Source: an uncultured Collinsella sp.
GTDB taxonomy: Bacteria > Actinomycetota > Coriobacteriia > Coriobacteriales > Coriobacteriaceae
Assembly: GCA_900766165.1 (NCBI GenBank)
Contig: CAAFUK010000101.1
Coordinates: forward strand, 1 to 33,119
DNA length: 33,119 nt
Direction: 5' to 3'
The notes under the pieces were generated by a model that worked only from the letters and a program-made list of their open reading frames with translations, was not told the DNA's origin and searched no databases. Of the stretch, positions 25,242 through 33,095 are shown in pieces (positions within the stretch are counted from its first letter, which is position 1; each line of letters starts with the position of its first letter). Position numbers and translations under genes: made by a program.

Positions 25242-26978
25242 CTACTCACCTCCCTTCATCTGCGATTCCGCGATGGCGCGGTACACCTCGCAGGTTTCCA
25301 TAAGCTCGCCATGCGTGCCCAGACCCACAACCTCGCCATCCTTGAGCACCACGATCTGGTCGGCATGCAGAATGGTCGAGATACGCTGCGCAATGATGAG
25401 CACCGCGGCATCGCGCGTTTCGTCCTGCAGCGCATGGCGCAGGGCCGCATCGGTCTTGAAGTCCAGGGCCGAAAAGCTATCGTCGAAGATATACAGATCG
25501 GCATGCTTCATGAGCGCACGGGCGATTGCCAAACGCTGGCGCTGGCCGCCCGAAAAGTTCGTACCGCCCTGGGCAACCGGGGTATCGAGCCCCTGCGGTT
25601 GGTCGAGTACAAAGGTGCTCTGGGCAACCTCAAGCGCATGAAGCATGTCGCCCTCGATCGCGCCTTCGTTACCAAAGCGAAGGTTGCTCGCCACCGTGCC
25701 CGAGAACAGCCACGCCTTCTGCGGCACATAGGCAATGCGCCCGCGGATTTCGTCTTGCGTAAGCTCGCGCAGGTCCATACCATTCAGGCGAATGGAGCCC
25801 TTGGTGGCATCGTGGAAGCGCAGCAGAAGCTTGGCCACCGTCGATTTGCCCGAGCCTGTCGAGCCAACGATCGCAGTCGTCTGACCGCGACGGCAGGCAA
25901 AGCTCAGGTCGCACAGGGTGTCCTCGTCGGCATCGTCAAAGCGAAACGACATGTGGTCGAACACGGCCACCGCATCGGCTTCGTCTTGGGGCTCGCGCGC
26001 CCCGTCATCCAGCGTGCGCTCGCCATCGACGATGCTCGGCTCAATCTCCAACACCTGCTGCGCACGGTTCAGGCACGCGGCAGCACGCGGCAGCGTCAGT
26101 ACCACCATCTGGGCCATCATCACAAAGAACAGGATCAGAATTGCATACTCCAGCACCGCCGAGATACTCGCAATCTGCATGGCGTGGGCACCTACGCGGT
26201 TGCCGCCCACCCACAGCACCGCCACCTCGGCGATGTTCATCAAAAAGAAGCTTGAGCTGTCGAGGCCCACAAACAGGTGGTTGACTTTGATGGCGTTGGC
26301 GGCGTATTCGCTAAACACCTCGTCCAGACGCCGTTCCTCGTGGCGCTCCTTGTTAAACGCACGGATGACGCGCACGCCCACAATATTCTCGCGCAGCACC
26401 ACGTTCATGCGGTCGATAAAGCCCTGTAGGCGCATAAAAATCGGCGCCGCGTTGGCAACCGTAAAGACCGCCGCCACCAGCACAATCGCAACGACTACGC
26501 CCAGAAGCGTGCCCATGGCGGGATCGATAAACCAGGCGAAGATGATGCCCGCCACAGCCAAAAACGGCACGGGCAGCACCAGCTGAATCGTCTGCAGAAT
26601 CGCCTGCTGAATCACGTTGATGTCGTTGAGCGAGCGCGTGATCATCGATCCGGTGCCAAAGCGCTCAAAATCGCTGGCCGCGAGCTCGAGCGATTTGTCG
26701 TACACGGCATTGCGGATATCGCAAGCCACGTTGGCGGCCAGGCGCGCCGAAAGATAGCAGCCCAGCACCGTGCCGCCGCTAGCCATGCTGGTCGCGATAA
26801 ACATGTATAGGCCGTTGCGTAAAATGTAGTCGACATCGCCCGTGGTAATACCGGTGTTGACCATGTTCGCCAGCATCGTGGGAACCAACAGCGTACCGAC
26901 GTTATCCACCAGCAGCACCAGCAGCGTCACTGCGACAAGCCCTCGATATGGCTTTAGAAACCTCATTAACAGTCGCAC
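25242..26978 (-). CDS. ABC exporter half-transporter, degenerate-site subunit
   Basis: The product has 578 residues from GTG 26978. The AGGTGA ribosome site lies within the end of the marR-type gene, and the two frames overlap by 13 bases. It has six membrane helices, then an ATPase: Walker A GSTGSGKST near 370, canonical signature FSGGQRQR near 474, and Walker B LYIFDDSFSALD near 495, where the catalytic Glu is replaced by Asp. The H-loop reads IIAQRIST, with Gln in place of His. These two changes mark the degenerate site in known heterodimeric exporters of the BmrCD/TM287-288 type. Its stop is one base before the next start, so translation is probably coupled and the subunits made in equal amounts. 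Confidence 0.93.
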   Translation of the reverse strand: MRLLMRFLKPYRGLVAVTLLVLLVDNVGTLLVPTMLANMVNTGITTGDVDYILRNGLYMFIATSMASGGTVLGCYLSARLAANVACDIRNAVYDKSLELAASDFERFGTGSMITRSLNDINVIQQAILQTIQLVLPVPFLAVAGIIFAWFIDPAMGTLLGVVVAIVLVAAVFTVANAAPIFMRLQGFIDRMNVVLRENIVGVRVIRAFNKERHEERRLDEVFSEYAANAIKVNHLFVGLDSSSFFLMNIAEVAVLWVGGNRVGAHAMQIASISAVLEYAILILFFVMMAQMVVLTLPRAAACLNRAQQVLEIEPSIVDGERTLDDGAREPQDEADAVAVFDHMSFRFDDADEDTLCDLSFACRRGQTTAIVGSTGSGKSTVAKLLLRFHDATKGSIRLNGMDLRELTQDEIRGRIAYVPQKAWLFSGTVASNLRFGNEGAIEGDMLHALEVAQSTFVLDQPQGLDTPVAQGGTNFSGGQRQRLAIARALMKHADLYIFDDSFSALDFKTDAALRHALQDETRDAAVLIIAQRISTILHADQIVVLKDGEVVGLGTHGELMETCEVYRAIAESQMKGGE

Positions 26979-27466
26979 GACTCCCCCTCACCTTGATTCT
27001 CGGCTTGGCTCTCGGCAGCGATATGCTGCTTAAAGGCATCGCACTCATCGCCGAGCACCTGAGAGAATTTGCCGATCAAGCGCATAATCTCGCGCTGCTC
27101 ACATGGCTCAAGCGCGCCAAAGGCTCGCTGCTCGGCCTTGAGTGCCGGCAGCGCATAACGCTCGGCAAATCGCCTGCCCTCTTCGGTCAGGCTCACAACC
27201 TTGTTCTTACGACTGCCTTCAGCAAACTCCAACGTTGCGAAGCCCCGCGCCGTCAAGGTTTTAATTGCCGAGTTGATGGTCTGCTTGCTGTAGAACCATT
27301 CGCTTGTCAGACGACTTACGGCAATACTGCCGCCCGCCGTGCTGGTATCGACGAGCATCCAGTAAGCGCAGTCCGAAAGGCCGCAGGCGCGCGAGAACTC
27401 CGAATAGATATGGTCGAGTCCATTGAGCAACCGGTCGAAGTCGACCAGCGTAACCGCACTATCCAT
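26966..27466 (-). CDS. MarR-family regulator of the downstream ABC exporter
   Basis: The product has 166 residues from ATG 27466, with GGTGGGA upstream. The winged helix is visible at about residues 45-105: SRLTSEWFYSKQTINSAIKT as the recognition region, then a wing FAEGSRKNKVVSLTEEG. Helices on both sides form the dimer interface. The N-terminus resembles other MarR proteins that sense small molecules or export substrates. It is the first gene of a tight three-gene operon with the two ABC half-transporters (13-base overlap, then one base gap). Repeated boxes in its promoter suggest that it represses its own operon, released by the exported compound. The tail is acidic and ends in CDC. Confidence 0.92.
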   Translation of the reverse strand: MDSAVTLVDFDRLLNGLDHIYSEFSRACGLSDCAYWMLVDTSTAGGSIAVSRLTSEWFYSKQTINSAIKTLTARGFATLEFAEGSRKNKVVSLTEEGRRFAERYALPALKAEQRAFGALEPCEQREIMRLIGKFSQVLGDECDAFKQHIAAESQAENQGEGESCDC

Positions 27467-27484
27467 CTATCCCACCATTCAATT

Positions 27485-27542
27485 GTCCGATTTTTGACCA
27501 ATTTTGTGTCTCTAGATTAGTCCGAGTTTTGACTATCGTCAA
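27485..27542 (-). promoter_or_regulatory. Promoter and likely operators of the MarR-ABC operon
   Basis: On the minus strand TTGACG (27537-27542) and TAATCT (27514-27519) are exactly 17 bases apart. The 14-bp box GTCAAAACTCGGAC (27520-27533) fills most of that spacer. A copy differing at one base, GTCAAAAATCGGAC (27485-27498), lies 35 bases further on, downstream of the start of transcription. The placement fits repression. Confidence 0.75.
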
Positions 27543-27585
27543 CAGGCTCTCCGCAAATACGTGCACTTTTATGGCCTATCGGCAG

Positions 27586-27621
27586 AAAAAGACCGCCGGC
27601 GCGGGGGCGGCGCCAGCGGTC
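27586..27621 (-). terminator. Terminator of the 96-residue protein gene
   Basis: GACCGC-GGCGC arms at 27591-27602 and 27610-27621 pair over 12 bp with one mismatch. The minus strand continues with TTTTT. Confidence 0.85.
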
Positions 27622-27647
27622 ACGTGAAAATCGGGTTTTATTGCCTG

Positions 27648-27938
27648 TCAGGCGGCGACGGCCTCATAGACCGTAGCGCCCGAGAAGCTGTCATGCAGGC
27701 TCTTGCCGGCAATCCACGGCAGCTCGACGACCTCGCAGACCGTGTTGACCAGCTCGGAGCAGTCAGTAAAGTGGCCCTTGTCGTTGAGGGCCTCGCAATC
27801 CTGAACACGCCAATAGCCATCGGTGTGCGTGATGTAGTACTCGTGATCATTGATCGACACGAAAGCGCGCGTCTTGGAACGCAGCAGCTTCAGAAATCCT
27901 TCGAAGTCGGTCTCGACGACATCTCCAGCCTGGAACAT
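27648..27938 (-). CDS. Small protein of unknown function, 96 residues
   Basis: ATG 27938 is preceded by a near-perfect AGGAGGTAA six bases upstream, and a strong terminator follows, so this is a real gene. I do not recognise the family. The protein is acidic, has no membrane helix or signal peptide, and contains two Cys (DCEALND, TDCSEL) plus one in NTVCEVVELPW. The start MFQAGDVVETDFEGFLKLL looks like a small mixed alpha/beta fold. HEYYITHTDGYWRVQDCEAL is a regular strand pattern and could be a compact beta-sheet domain. It stands alone between the MarR promoter region and the nitroreductase gene, transcribed away from the latter. Confidence 0.8.
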   Translation of the reverse strand: MFQAGDVVETDFEGFLKLLRSKTRAFVSINDHEYYITHTDGYWRVQDCEALNDKGHFTDCSELVNTVCEVVELPWIAGKSLHDSFSGATVYEAVAA

Positions 27939-27974
27939 GATGTTACCTCCTGGCCCGGCGCCACCATGGCGCGT

Positions 27975-28012
27975 TGATAAACGTTGGTGCTCCTTTAGTA
28001 AAACCTTTATCA
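27975..28012. promoter_or_regulatory. Inverted repeat TGATAAA / TTTATCA
   Basis: Perfect 7-bp arms at 27975-27981 and 28006-28012 lie 24 bases apart, upstream of the 96-residue protein gene. It could be an operator or part of its leader. The remaining bases to 28232 show no further gene. Confidence 0.3.
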
Positions 28013-28232
28013 GAGGTTATGCGTTCGTCATTTAGGCAAGTGGTAAAAAACCGCAGGGTAGACGGGATAAAACGTTTAACCATCCCATTTGTTTGTCACA
28101 TTCTGAAGGTACTTTTATGCAAACCTACTTTCCCAATTGGAATCTATCCTTTTGGCCGGGCAATTGACCGTCTATCGTTTGAGCCCGACGGGTATGAACG
28201 GGGCATCTGCAACGCCACCGCAAGGAGACACC

Positions 28233-28754
28233 ATGGAGACTATCGAAGCACTCATTCACCGCCGCAGCTGCCGCAACTACAGCGATCGTCCCGTCGAGGC
28301 CGAAAAGCTTGCACGTATTATCGAAGCCGGCCAATATGCACCGAGCGGCATGGGCCGCCAGCCGGTGACGTTTGTCGCCGTCACCGACCCCGCGACCGTC
28401 GAGCGTCTCTCGCAGCTCAACGCGCAAGTCATGGGCAGCAACAGCGACCCCTTCTATGGCGCCAAGACCGTTGTGGTGGTGCTGGTTGACCGCAGCGTGC
28501 CCACACATCTGGAAGACGGCTCGCTCGCCATGGGCAACTTGCTCAACGCCGCTTATGCGCTGGGTGTCGATTCGTGCTGGATTCACCGCGCGCATGAGGT
28601 CTTTGACTCGCCCGAGGGCCTGGAGCTGCTGGCCAGCTGGGGCCTGCCCGCCGACGGCAGTCTGCGCGGTGTCGGTAACTGCATTCTTGGCTACGCCGAG
28701 GACACGCTACCCGAGGCAAAGCCGCGCCGCGACAACGTGGTGTACGTTAGGTAA
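28233..28754 (+). CDS. Nitroreductase-family FMN oxidoreductase
   Basis: The product has 173 residues from ATG 28233 with AAGGAG seven bases upstream. It belongs to the nitroreductase fold. FMN-binding signatures are HRRSCRNYSDRPV at the start (the RRSxRxY motif) and AGQYAPSGMGRQP, with GVDSCWIHR in the middle and a Gly-rich NCILGYAE near the end. Members transfer electrons from NAD(P)H to quinones, nitro compounds or other acceptors as dimers. It is slightly short but has all the expected motifs. It stands alone, so no pathway can be inferred from neighbours. Confidence 0.93.
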   Translation: METIEALIHRRSCRNYSDRPVEAEKLARIIEAGQYAPSGMGRQPVTFVAVTDPATVERLSQLNAQVMGSNSDPFYGAKTVVVVLVDRSVPTHLEDGSLAMGNLLNAAYALGVDSCWIHRAHEVFDSPEGLELLASWGLPADGSLRGVGNCILGYAEDTLPEAKPRRDNVVYVR

Positions 28755-28801
28755 TTAGTTCCGCCATTCTACCGAACGGCGGGCTCGTTGACGCTGCGCG
28801 G

Positions 28802-28893
28802 GCCGCATTCACGCCAATCTGACGTTCAATTTCGAGGGCGCGACCAGAAGGTCAGCGCCCTCTCATTTCACGTCACCTTGGCGCAAATGCGGC
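28802..28893. repeat. Nested inverted-repeat element (double hairpin)
   Basis: The outer arms 28802-28824 and 28871-28893 pair over 23 bp with four mismatches. Inside, 28834-28845 and 28850-28862 pair over 12 bp with one bulge. No ORF of note is enclosed. The inner hairpin may terminate the nitroreductase transcript. Confidence 0.7.
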
Positions 28894-28935
28894 TCGCTCG
28901 CTTTTGGCGACTGACATCGAATGAGCCACTGTCTT

Positions 28936-28972
28936 GGGCAGCTAAAAAAGCCCCGTCCCAAATTAGCTGCCC
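28936..28972 (-). terminator. Hairpin after the one-TM protein gene
   Basis: GGGCAGCTAA (28936-28945) and TTAGCTGCCC (28963-28972) are perfect 10-bp complements. On the minus strand the loop contains GGGGCTTTTTT. It lies 10 bases past the stop codon at 28983. Confidence 0.55.
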
Positions 28973-28982
28973 CACTCGCAAC

Positions 28983-29558
28983 CTATCCCGCCGATGGAGT
29001 TATTGCCGTTTCGCTCGTCTGATTCGCATCGACGTCGTCGCCTTGCTTGTCTTCGTCCTTTTGCACATCGGCGATGGTGGAGGCCGCCGCAACGATACCG
29101 CGCTGGGGCGCGACGCTCGTCTGGGCCTGAGCGCCCTCGACAACTTCTGTACCTACATGCGCGAGCTCGGGCGATTTAAACATTGCGTCCAAGTTGGCGC
29201 CACCGCCGGCATATCCGAGCGCAGCGAGCGCGATGACAATCACTGCAACGGCGGCCACGATCGGCACGTAGCGATGCCAGCCGGCGGGATTGAGCCCGCT
29301 GCGGCGAGCCGCCCCGCGGCTGATGTAGCCGAGCGTTCCGTCGTGCTTGAGCTTTGAGCCCACCACGCGTTTGCGGCCCCACAGCGAGGACTCTGCCTGC
29401 ATTGCCAAGCGGGCGCTTGCCGAAGGATAGCCGTATTTAGTGCGCTTGAACGAGCCATCAAACCCCGAGGCGTGTTTGCCCCACGTCACCGATGTTGTGC
29501 GTCGGTTGACCGGCGCGGCACTCCGCCTTCTGCGGCTCGGTTTTGAAGTCTCAGCCAT
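28983..29558 (-). CDS. Hypothetical protein with one membrane helix
   Basis: The product has 191 residues from ATG 29558, with GAGGGC just upstream. I recognise no domain. Residues 1 to about 90 are very basic and low in complexity (SKPSRRRR, KHASGFDGSFKRTKYGY), and would be cytoplasmic by the positive-inside rule. One membrane helix follows (VPIVAAVAVIVIALAALGYA), then a polar, acidic outer tail with many Ala, Thr, Gln and Asp. This is the shape of an anchored regulatory or cell-envelope protein. It is the last gene of a minus-strand group with the regulator at 29643-30860, 84 bases apart, so they may be cotranscribed. Confidence 0.7.
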   Translation of the reverse strand: MAETSKPSRRRRSAAPVNRRTTSVTWGKHASGFDGSFKRTKYGYPSASARLAMQAESSLWGRKRVVGSKLKHDGTLGYISRGAARRSGLNPAGWHRYVPIVAAVAVIVIALAALGYAGGGANLDAMFKSPELAHVGTEVVEGAQAQTSVAPQRGIVAAASTIADVQKDEDKQGDDVDANQTSETAITPSAG

Positions 29559-29642
29559 ATGCCCTCGCACGCCGTAACCAAATCGAAACAATAACGCTTT
29601 GGACTGTAGCACACGCGTCGCGTGCGGTCACGGGCGCCTCGC

Positions 29643-30860
29643 TCAACGGTCATCGTCCTTCAGCAAGCGCCACAGCGTTGTACGGCTTATGCCCAGCACC
29701 TCCGCCGCACGGGTTCGGTTGCCGTGGAGATGGTCTACAACCAGATGCGCGATATCTCGCTCGGTATCGGCCAGCGGTCGCAGGATATACAGGTCACTTT
29801 CGAGCGTCGGGGCGCCAAAGGTTGCGGTCTTAATCACGTCCTCTTGGGCGAGCACTTCCTCCGCCACAGCGCGGTCCACCGTGCCCGCCCCCACCAATAT
29901 ATACAGTCGTTCCGAGACCTCGCGGAGCTGCAGATAGTTGCGCGGCCAGCGGTAAGCATCGAGCGTCTTCGTCGCCGCGGCAGACAGCGCGGGCGTTGCC
30001 GTCCCAAATGCATCAGCGAGATATTCCAAATAGCGCGCAACCTTCGTCGACGCGGCTCCCTGCTCGGCGATTGCCGGCGCCACGCTCACCGCACAGGCGA
30101 AGCGCTCGGTCACAAAGGCGGCTTGATCACTTTCGCTGCCGCCCGGCATGTCATTCGCCGTCAGCACCACATGGCAGCGCGTCGCCAACGCGGTGTCGGC
30201 CATCGTGGAGACCAGCTCGCGGAGGCGCTGGGGGCCAACCGCGTTCCAGCCCTCAATGCAAAGGGTCAGCCCTGTTTGGAACAACGGCGATTCGGCGCTT
30301 TTGAGCACATGGCGCCAACCGCGCTCGGTGAGCTCATCGAGCGCAACGGAAACAAAGGGCTGACCGGCAAAAGGACCGTCCAGATAGAGGCGCTTGGCGA
30401 TCTCGACCTGACCCGCTCCCAGCTCGCCCTCGAGCATAAGGGGCACACCGCGCGCGTAACTCTCTGCAACCGGCGCAGCCACCGAGGCCGCCCCCTCAGC
30501 GATGCCGTACGCGCTCGATTCGTAGCGGGCCTCAACCTCGTCGGCGTTGAGCCACTCGATGCCCGCATGCGCCGCGGCGCCGCGCACCTCGCGGACCACG
30601 ACGGCCCAAAGGCCCCCGCCCTCTTTGTCGGTGGGGCGAACGGTCAGGCTCAGGCGCGTACCCGCGCGCCCCATAACAAGACGCGCGCCGTCTCCTATAC
30701 GGTCGAGGCGTTCGGCAACAAAAGTCGCCACATCCCGCTCAAGCGCCGCGTCATTCATGGTCGAGATCGCGACGTCCCCACGCGCATCGATTGCCAATGC
30801 CGAGGCCCCGGCAGCAGCCAGGGCCTCGGTCAAGATGTTCAGCTTGGCATCGCTATCCAT
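29643..30860 (-). CDS. NtrC-like regulator with degenerate ATPase domain and Fis-type HTH
   Basis: The product has 405 residues from ATG 30860 (GAGG eight bases before). The C-terminus is a clear Fis-type helix-turn-helix (GNRTRAAEVLGISRTTLWRL). The middle resembles the AAA+ domain of sigma-54 activators: LMLEGELGAGQ (140-151) matches the P-loop but has Gln where Lys binds ATP, YRWPRNYLQLREVSERL matches the usual YPWPGNVREL end, and VVLTAND fits sensor I. There is no Walker B DE pair and no GAFTGA sigma-54 contact loop. So it is probably a regulator that neither hydrolyses ATP nor opens sigma-54 promoters. Residues 1-100 look like a small PAS-like sensor. The next gene upstream on its strand is the YeiH-type transporter. 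Confidence 0.82.
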   Translation of the reverse strand: MDSDAKLNILTEALAAAGASALAIDARGDVAISTMNDAALERDVATFVAERLDRIGDGARLVMGRAGTRLSLTVRPTDKEGGGLWAVVVREVRGAAAHAGIEWLNADEVEARYESSAYGIAEGAASVAAPVAESYARGVPLMLEGELGAGQVEIAKRLYLDGPFAGQPFVSVALDELTERGWRHVLKSAESPLFQTGLTLCIEGWNAVGPQRLRELVSTMADTALATRCHVVLTANDMPGGSESDQAAFVTERFACAVSVAPAIAEQGAASTKVARYLEYLADAFGTATPALSAAATKTLDAYRWPRNYLQLREVSERLYILVGAGTVDRAVAEEVLAQEDVIKTATFGAPTLESDLYILRPLADTERDIAHLVVDHLHGNRTRAAEVLGISRTTLWRLLKDDDR

Positions 30861-31009
30861 GATTCGCCTCTGTCCGCAGCGACGTGCAACCGCCGACGGT
30901 CGCACGACCGAGTGTTTCAAAATTGAACGATATTGCTCACCAAACACTATAGGGCAGAAAGCGCCGTCCTGCGAGTATAGGTGTTGCCCCGCATCGCCAT
31001 CCTGGCGGG

Positions 31010-31074
31010 GCGATAAGAGCTCTTCGGGACTTATAAACCTGCGGACAAGCCATACCCGCAAGAGCTCCTATCGC
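31010..31074. repeat. Inverted repeat between the YeiH and regulator genes
   Basis: GCGATAAGAGCTCTT (31010-31024) and AAGAGCTCCTATCGC (31060-31074) pair over 15 bp with one mismatch across 35 bases. A second hairpin (CCCCGC ... GCGGGG) lies just beside it at about 30987-31010. It could end the YeiH transcript or form the regulator's leader. Confidence 0.55.
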
Positions 31075-31126
31075 TCCACCGTGAGAATGCGCTCACCAGC
31101 ACGCAGCACGCAAATAAGCTACTTCT

Positions 31127-32161
31127 CTACCAGATTCCCAGCACGTGCTGCATTCCCAAACTCATGCACGCAATGCCAATCCAGCAGCAAAAGCCCAGCG
31201 CGATGGGCTTGCCGCCCTTTTTGACCAGCTCAACGATATCGGTATTAAAACCAATAGCCGCCATGGCCATCACAATAAAGAACTTCGACAGCTCCTTGAT
31301 GGGCGCCGTGATGGACACAGGAAGCTGAAACACCGTGGTGATCACGCTCGCCAGCACAAAGAACAGCACAAACATGGGAAACGCGCGTTTAAGCGAGAAC
31401 GTGCTCTTAGCGTCGCCACCGGCCTTGCGTGCCAGATGCATCTGCCAGCATGCGAGGACCAACGTGATGGGAATAATGGCCAGCGTCCTGGTGAGCTTGA
31501 CCACTGTGGCGCTCTCGAGCACATTGGCGCCGGGATGCATGCTGTCCCAAGCGCTCGCCGCAGCCGTTACGGACGAGGTGTCGTTGATGGCGGTACCGGC
31601 AAACAGGCCAAAGCCCTCGTTGGTCAGCCCGAGCATGCCGCCGAGCGTTGGAAACACGAGCGCCGCGATAACGTTAAACAGGAAGATGACCGAAATAGCC
31701 TGGGCAATCTCGCGATCGTCGGCATCGATGACGGGCGCGGTCGCGGCGATGGCAGAACCGCCGCAAATCGACGAACCCACACCCACAAGCGTCGCGATCT
31801 TGCCCGGCACGTTCATAACGCGGCAGAGCACAAAGGCGATGACAAGCGAGGTCGAGATCGTCGCCACGATAATCGGCAGCGACTGGGCGCCCTTGGACAG
31901 AATCTGGGAGAGGTTCATGCCAAAGCCAAGCAGGATAACCGCGTACTGCAAGACTTTTTTGGACGTATAGGTGACGCCGGCGGCGAGCTGTTCGCGACGC
32001 TTCCTGGGAAAGACGAGCGCCAGGACCATGCCAAAGAGGATGGCAAATACCGGACCGCCGACCACCTCAATTTGTTTGCCGAGCAACGTCGCGGGAATGG
32101 CAATGATCAGGCAGAACAAGACGCCTTTCCAGCGCTCGCGAACGATATTTGCCAGTTGCAT
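31127..32161 (-). CDS. YeiH/UPF0324-family membrane transporter
   Basis: The product has 344 residues from ATG 32161, preceded by AAGGAA. It is an integral membrane protein with about ten hydrophobic helices. Family marks are GVGSSICGGSAIAATAPVI in the middle and GTAINDTSSVTAAA. The family is annotated as putative sulfate exporter; direct evidence for its substrate is thin. A GntR-type regulator is divergently transcribed 160 bases away, and a Fis-type regulator lies downstream on the same strand. Either could control it. Confidence 0.92.
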   Translation of the reverse strand: MQLANIVRERWKGVLFCLIIAIPATLLGKQIEVVGGPVFAILFGMVLALVFPRKRREQLAAGVTYTSKKVLQYAVILLGFGMNLSQILSKGAQSLPIIVATISTSLVIAFVLCRVMNVPGKIATLVGVGSSICGGSAIAATAPVIDADDREIAQAISVIFLFNVIAALVFPTLGGMLGLTNEGFGLFAGTAINDTSSVTAAASAWDSMHPGANVLESATVVKLTRTLAIIPITLVLACWQMHLARKAGGDAKSTFSLKRAFPMFVLFFVLASVITTVFQLPVSITAPIKELSKFFIVMAMAAIGFNTDIVELVKKGGKPIALGFCCWIGIACMSLGMQHVLGIW

Positions 32162-32324
32162 ATGGGATTCCTTCTTTCTATTTCACGTTTGCGACGGCTT
32201 ATGATACGGCAACATTGAGCACAGCCTTGCGCAAACACAGACTAAGATGCCGCAATAGTTCTCAGGCAACAGCCGAATTGCCCACCGCGGAGAGCTGATT
32301 CGCGGCATAATTAACAACTGACAT

Positions 32325-33056
32325 ATGAGTTTGATAGAACAGTTGCGAGGCGCTATGGAAGAATCGATGCACGTCGGCGAGCAGGAAACGAGCCTACAGG
32401 ACCAGTCCTACCACACCATTCGACGCAAAATCGTCTACCTGGACTACAAGCCGGGCGAAAAGCTGGGCGTCAAGCAACTTTGCGACGACCTAGATATGGG
32501 GCGCACCCCTGTGCGCGAGGCTTTGGTTCGTTTGGCGCAGGAAGGCCTGGTGCGCACCGTGCCCCAGAGCGGTACCTACGTCTCGCCCATCAACCTCACC
32601 CTTGCCGAGAGTGCCTGTTACATCCGCGAGCATCTGGAAAAGCAGGTGATTGTGGAGTGCTGTGCGCGCGCCACGTCGGCCGGCATCGAGCAGCTCGACC
32701 GCGCCATCGTGCTGCAGGAAAAGGCCATGGCCGAAGAGGATCGCATCGGCTTCTTTTTGAGCGACAACCTCATGCATCACATGATTTTTAGCATCGCATG
32801 TCGCAGCACCGTGTGGTCGTGGCTCGAAGAGACCAATGCCGACCTGGAGCGCTTCCGCTGGCTGCGCGCCGCCACGCAGGTTCTCGACAATCAGGACATC
32901 GTGAACGAGCACAAGCAGATTCGCCGCGCTATCGCCGGTCGCGACCCCATCGAAGCGAGCTTTTTGGTCAGCAAGCACCTGCATATGATGTTCCGCAACC
33001 AGACCGAGGTTCTGGACCAGTTCCCCGAGTACTTCGAGACCAGCAAGCTCCGCTAA
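32325..33056 (+). CDS. GntR-family transcriptional regulator (FCD type)
   Basis: The longest start, ATG 32325, gives 243 residues; ATG 32355 is a real alternative because GAGG lies four bases before it and a CATAAT box at about 32306 would leave almost no leader for the first. Residues about 25-90 are the GntR winged helix: SYHTIRRKIVYLDYKPGEKL, then MGRTPVREALVRLAQEGLV, and the wing QSGTYVSPINL. The rest is the all-helical FCD ligand domain, with metal-type His in DNLMHHMIF and a late SKHLHMMF. Regulators of this kind respond to small organic acids. It is divergent from the YeiH-type transporter and may control it. Confidence 0.93.
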   Translation: MSLIEQLRGAMEESMHVGEQETSLQDQSYHTIRRKIVYLDYKPGEKLGVKQLCDDLDMGRTPVREALVRLAQEGLVRTVPQSGTYVSPINLTLAESACYIREHLEKQVIVECCARATSAGIEQLDRAIVLQEKAMAEEDRIGFFLSDNLMHHMIFSIACRSTVWSWLEETNADLERFRWLRAATQVLDNQDIVNEHKQIRRAIAGRDPIEASFLVSKHLHMMFRNQTEVLDQFPEYFETSKLR

Positions 33057-33095
33057 CCTGCCAAATAGGGACAGGTTCATTTTGGCAGGTTTTAT
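33055..33095 (+). terminator. Terminator of the GntR gene
   Basis: AACCTGCCAAA (33055-33065) and TTTGGCAGGTT (33081-33091) are perfect 11-bp complements, followed by TTTAT. The stem begins inside the stop codon. Confidence 0.75.

Noticed and set aside
25241..25249. GTG 25249 as start of the second ABC subunit
   Set aside because: It overlaps its own ribosome site; ATG 25240 has GGAGG at the ideal distance.
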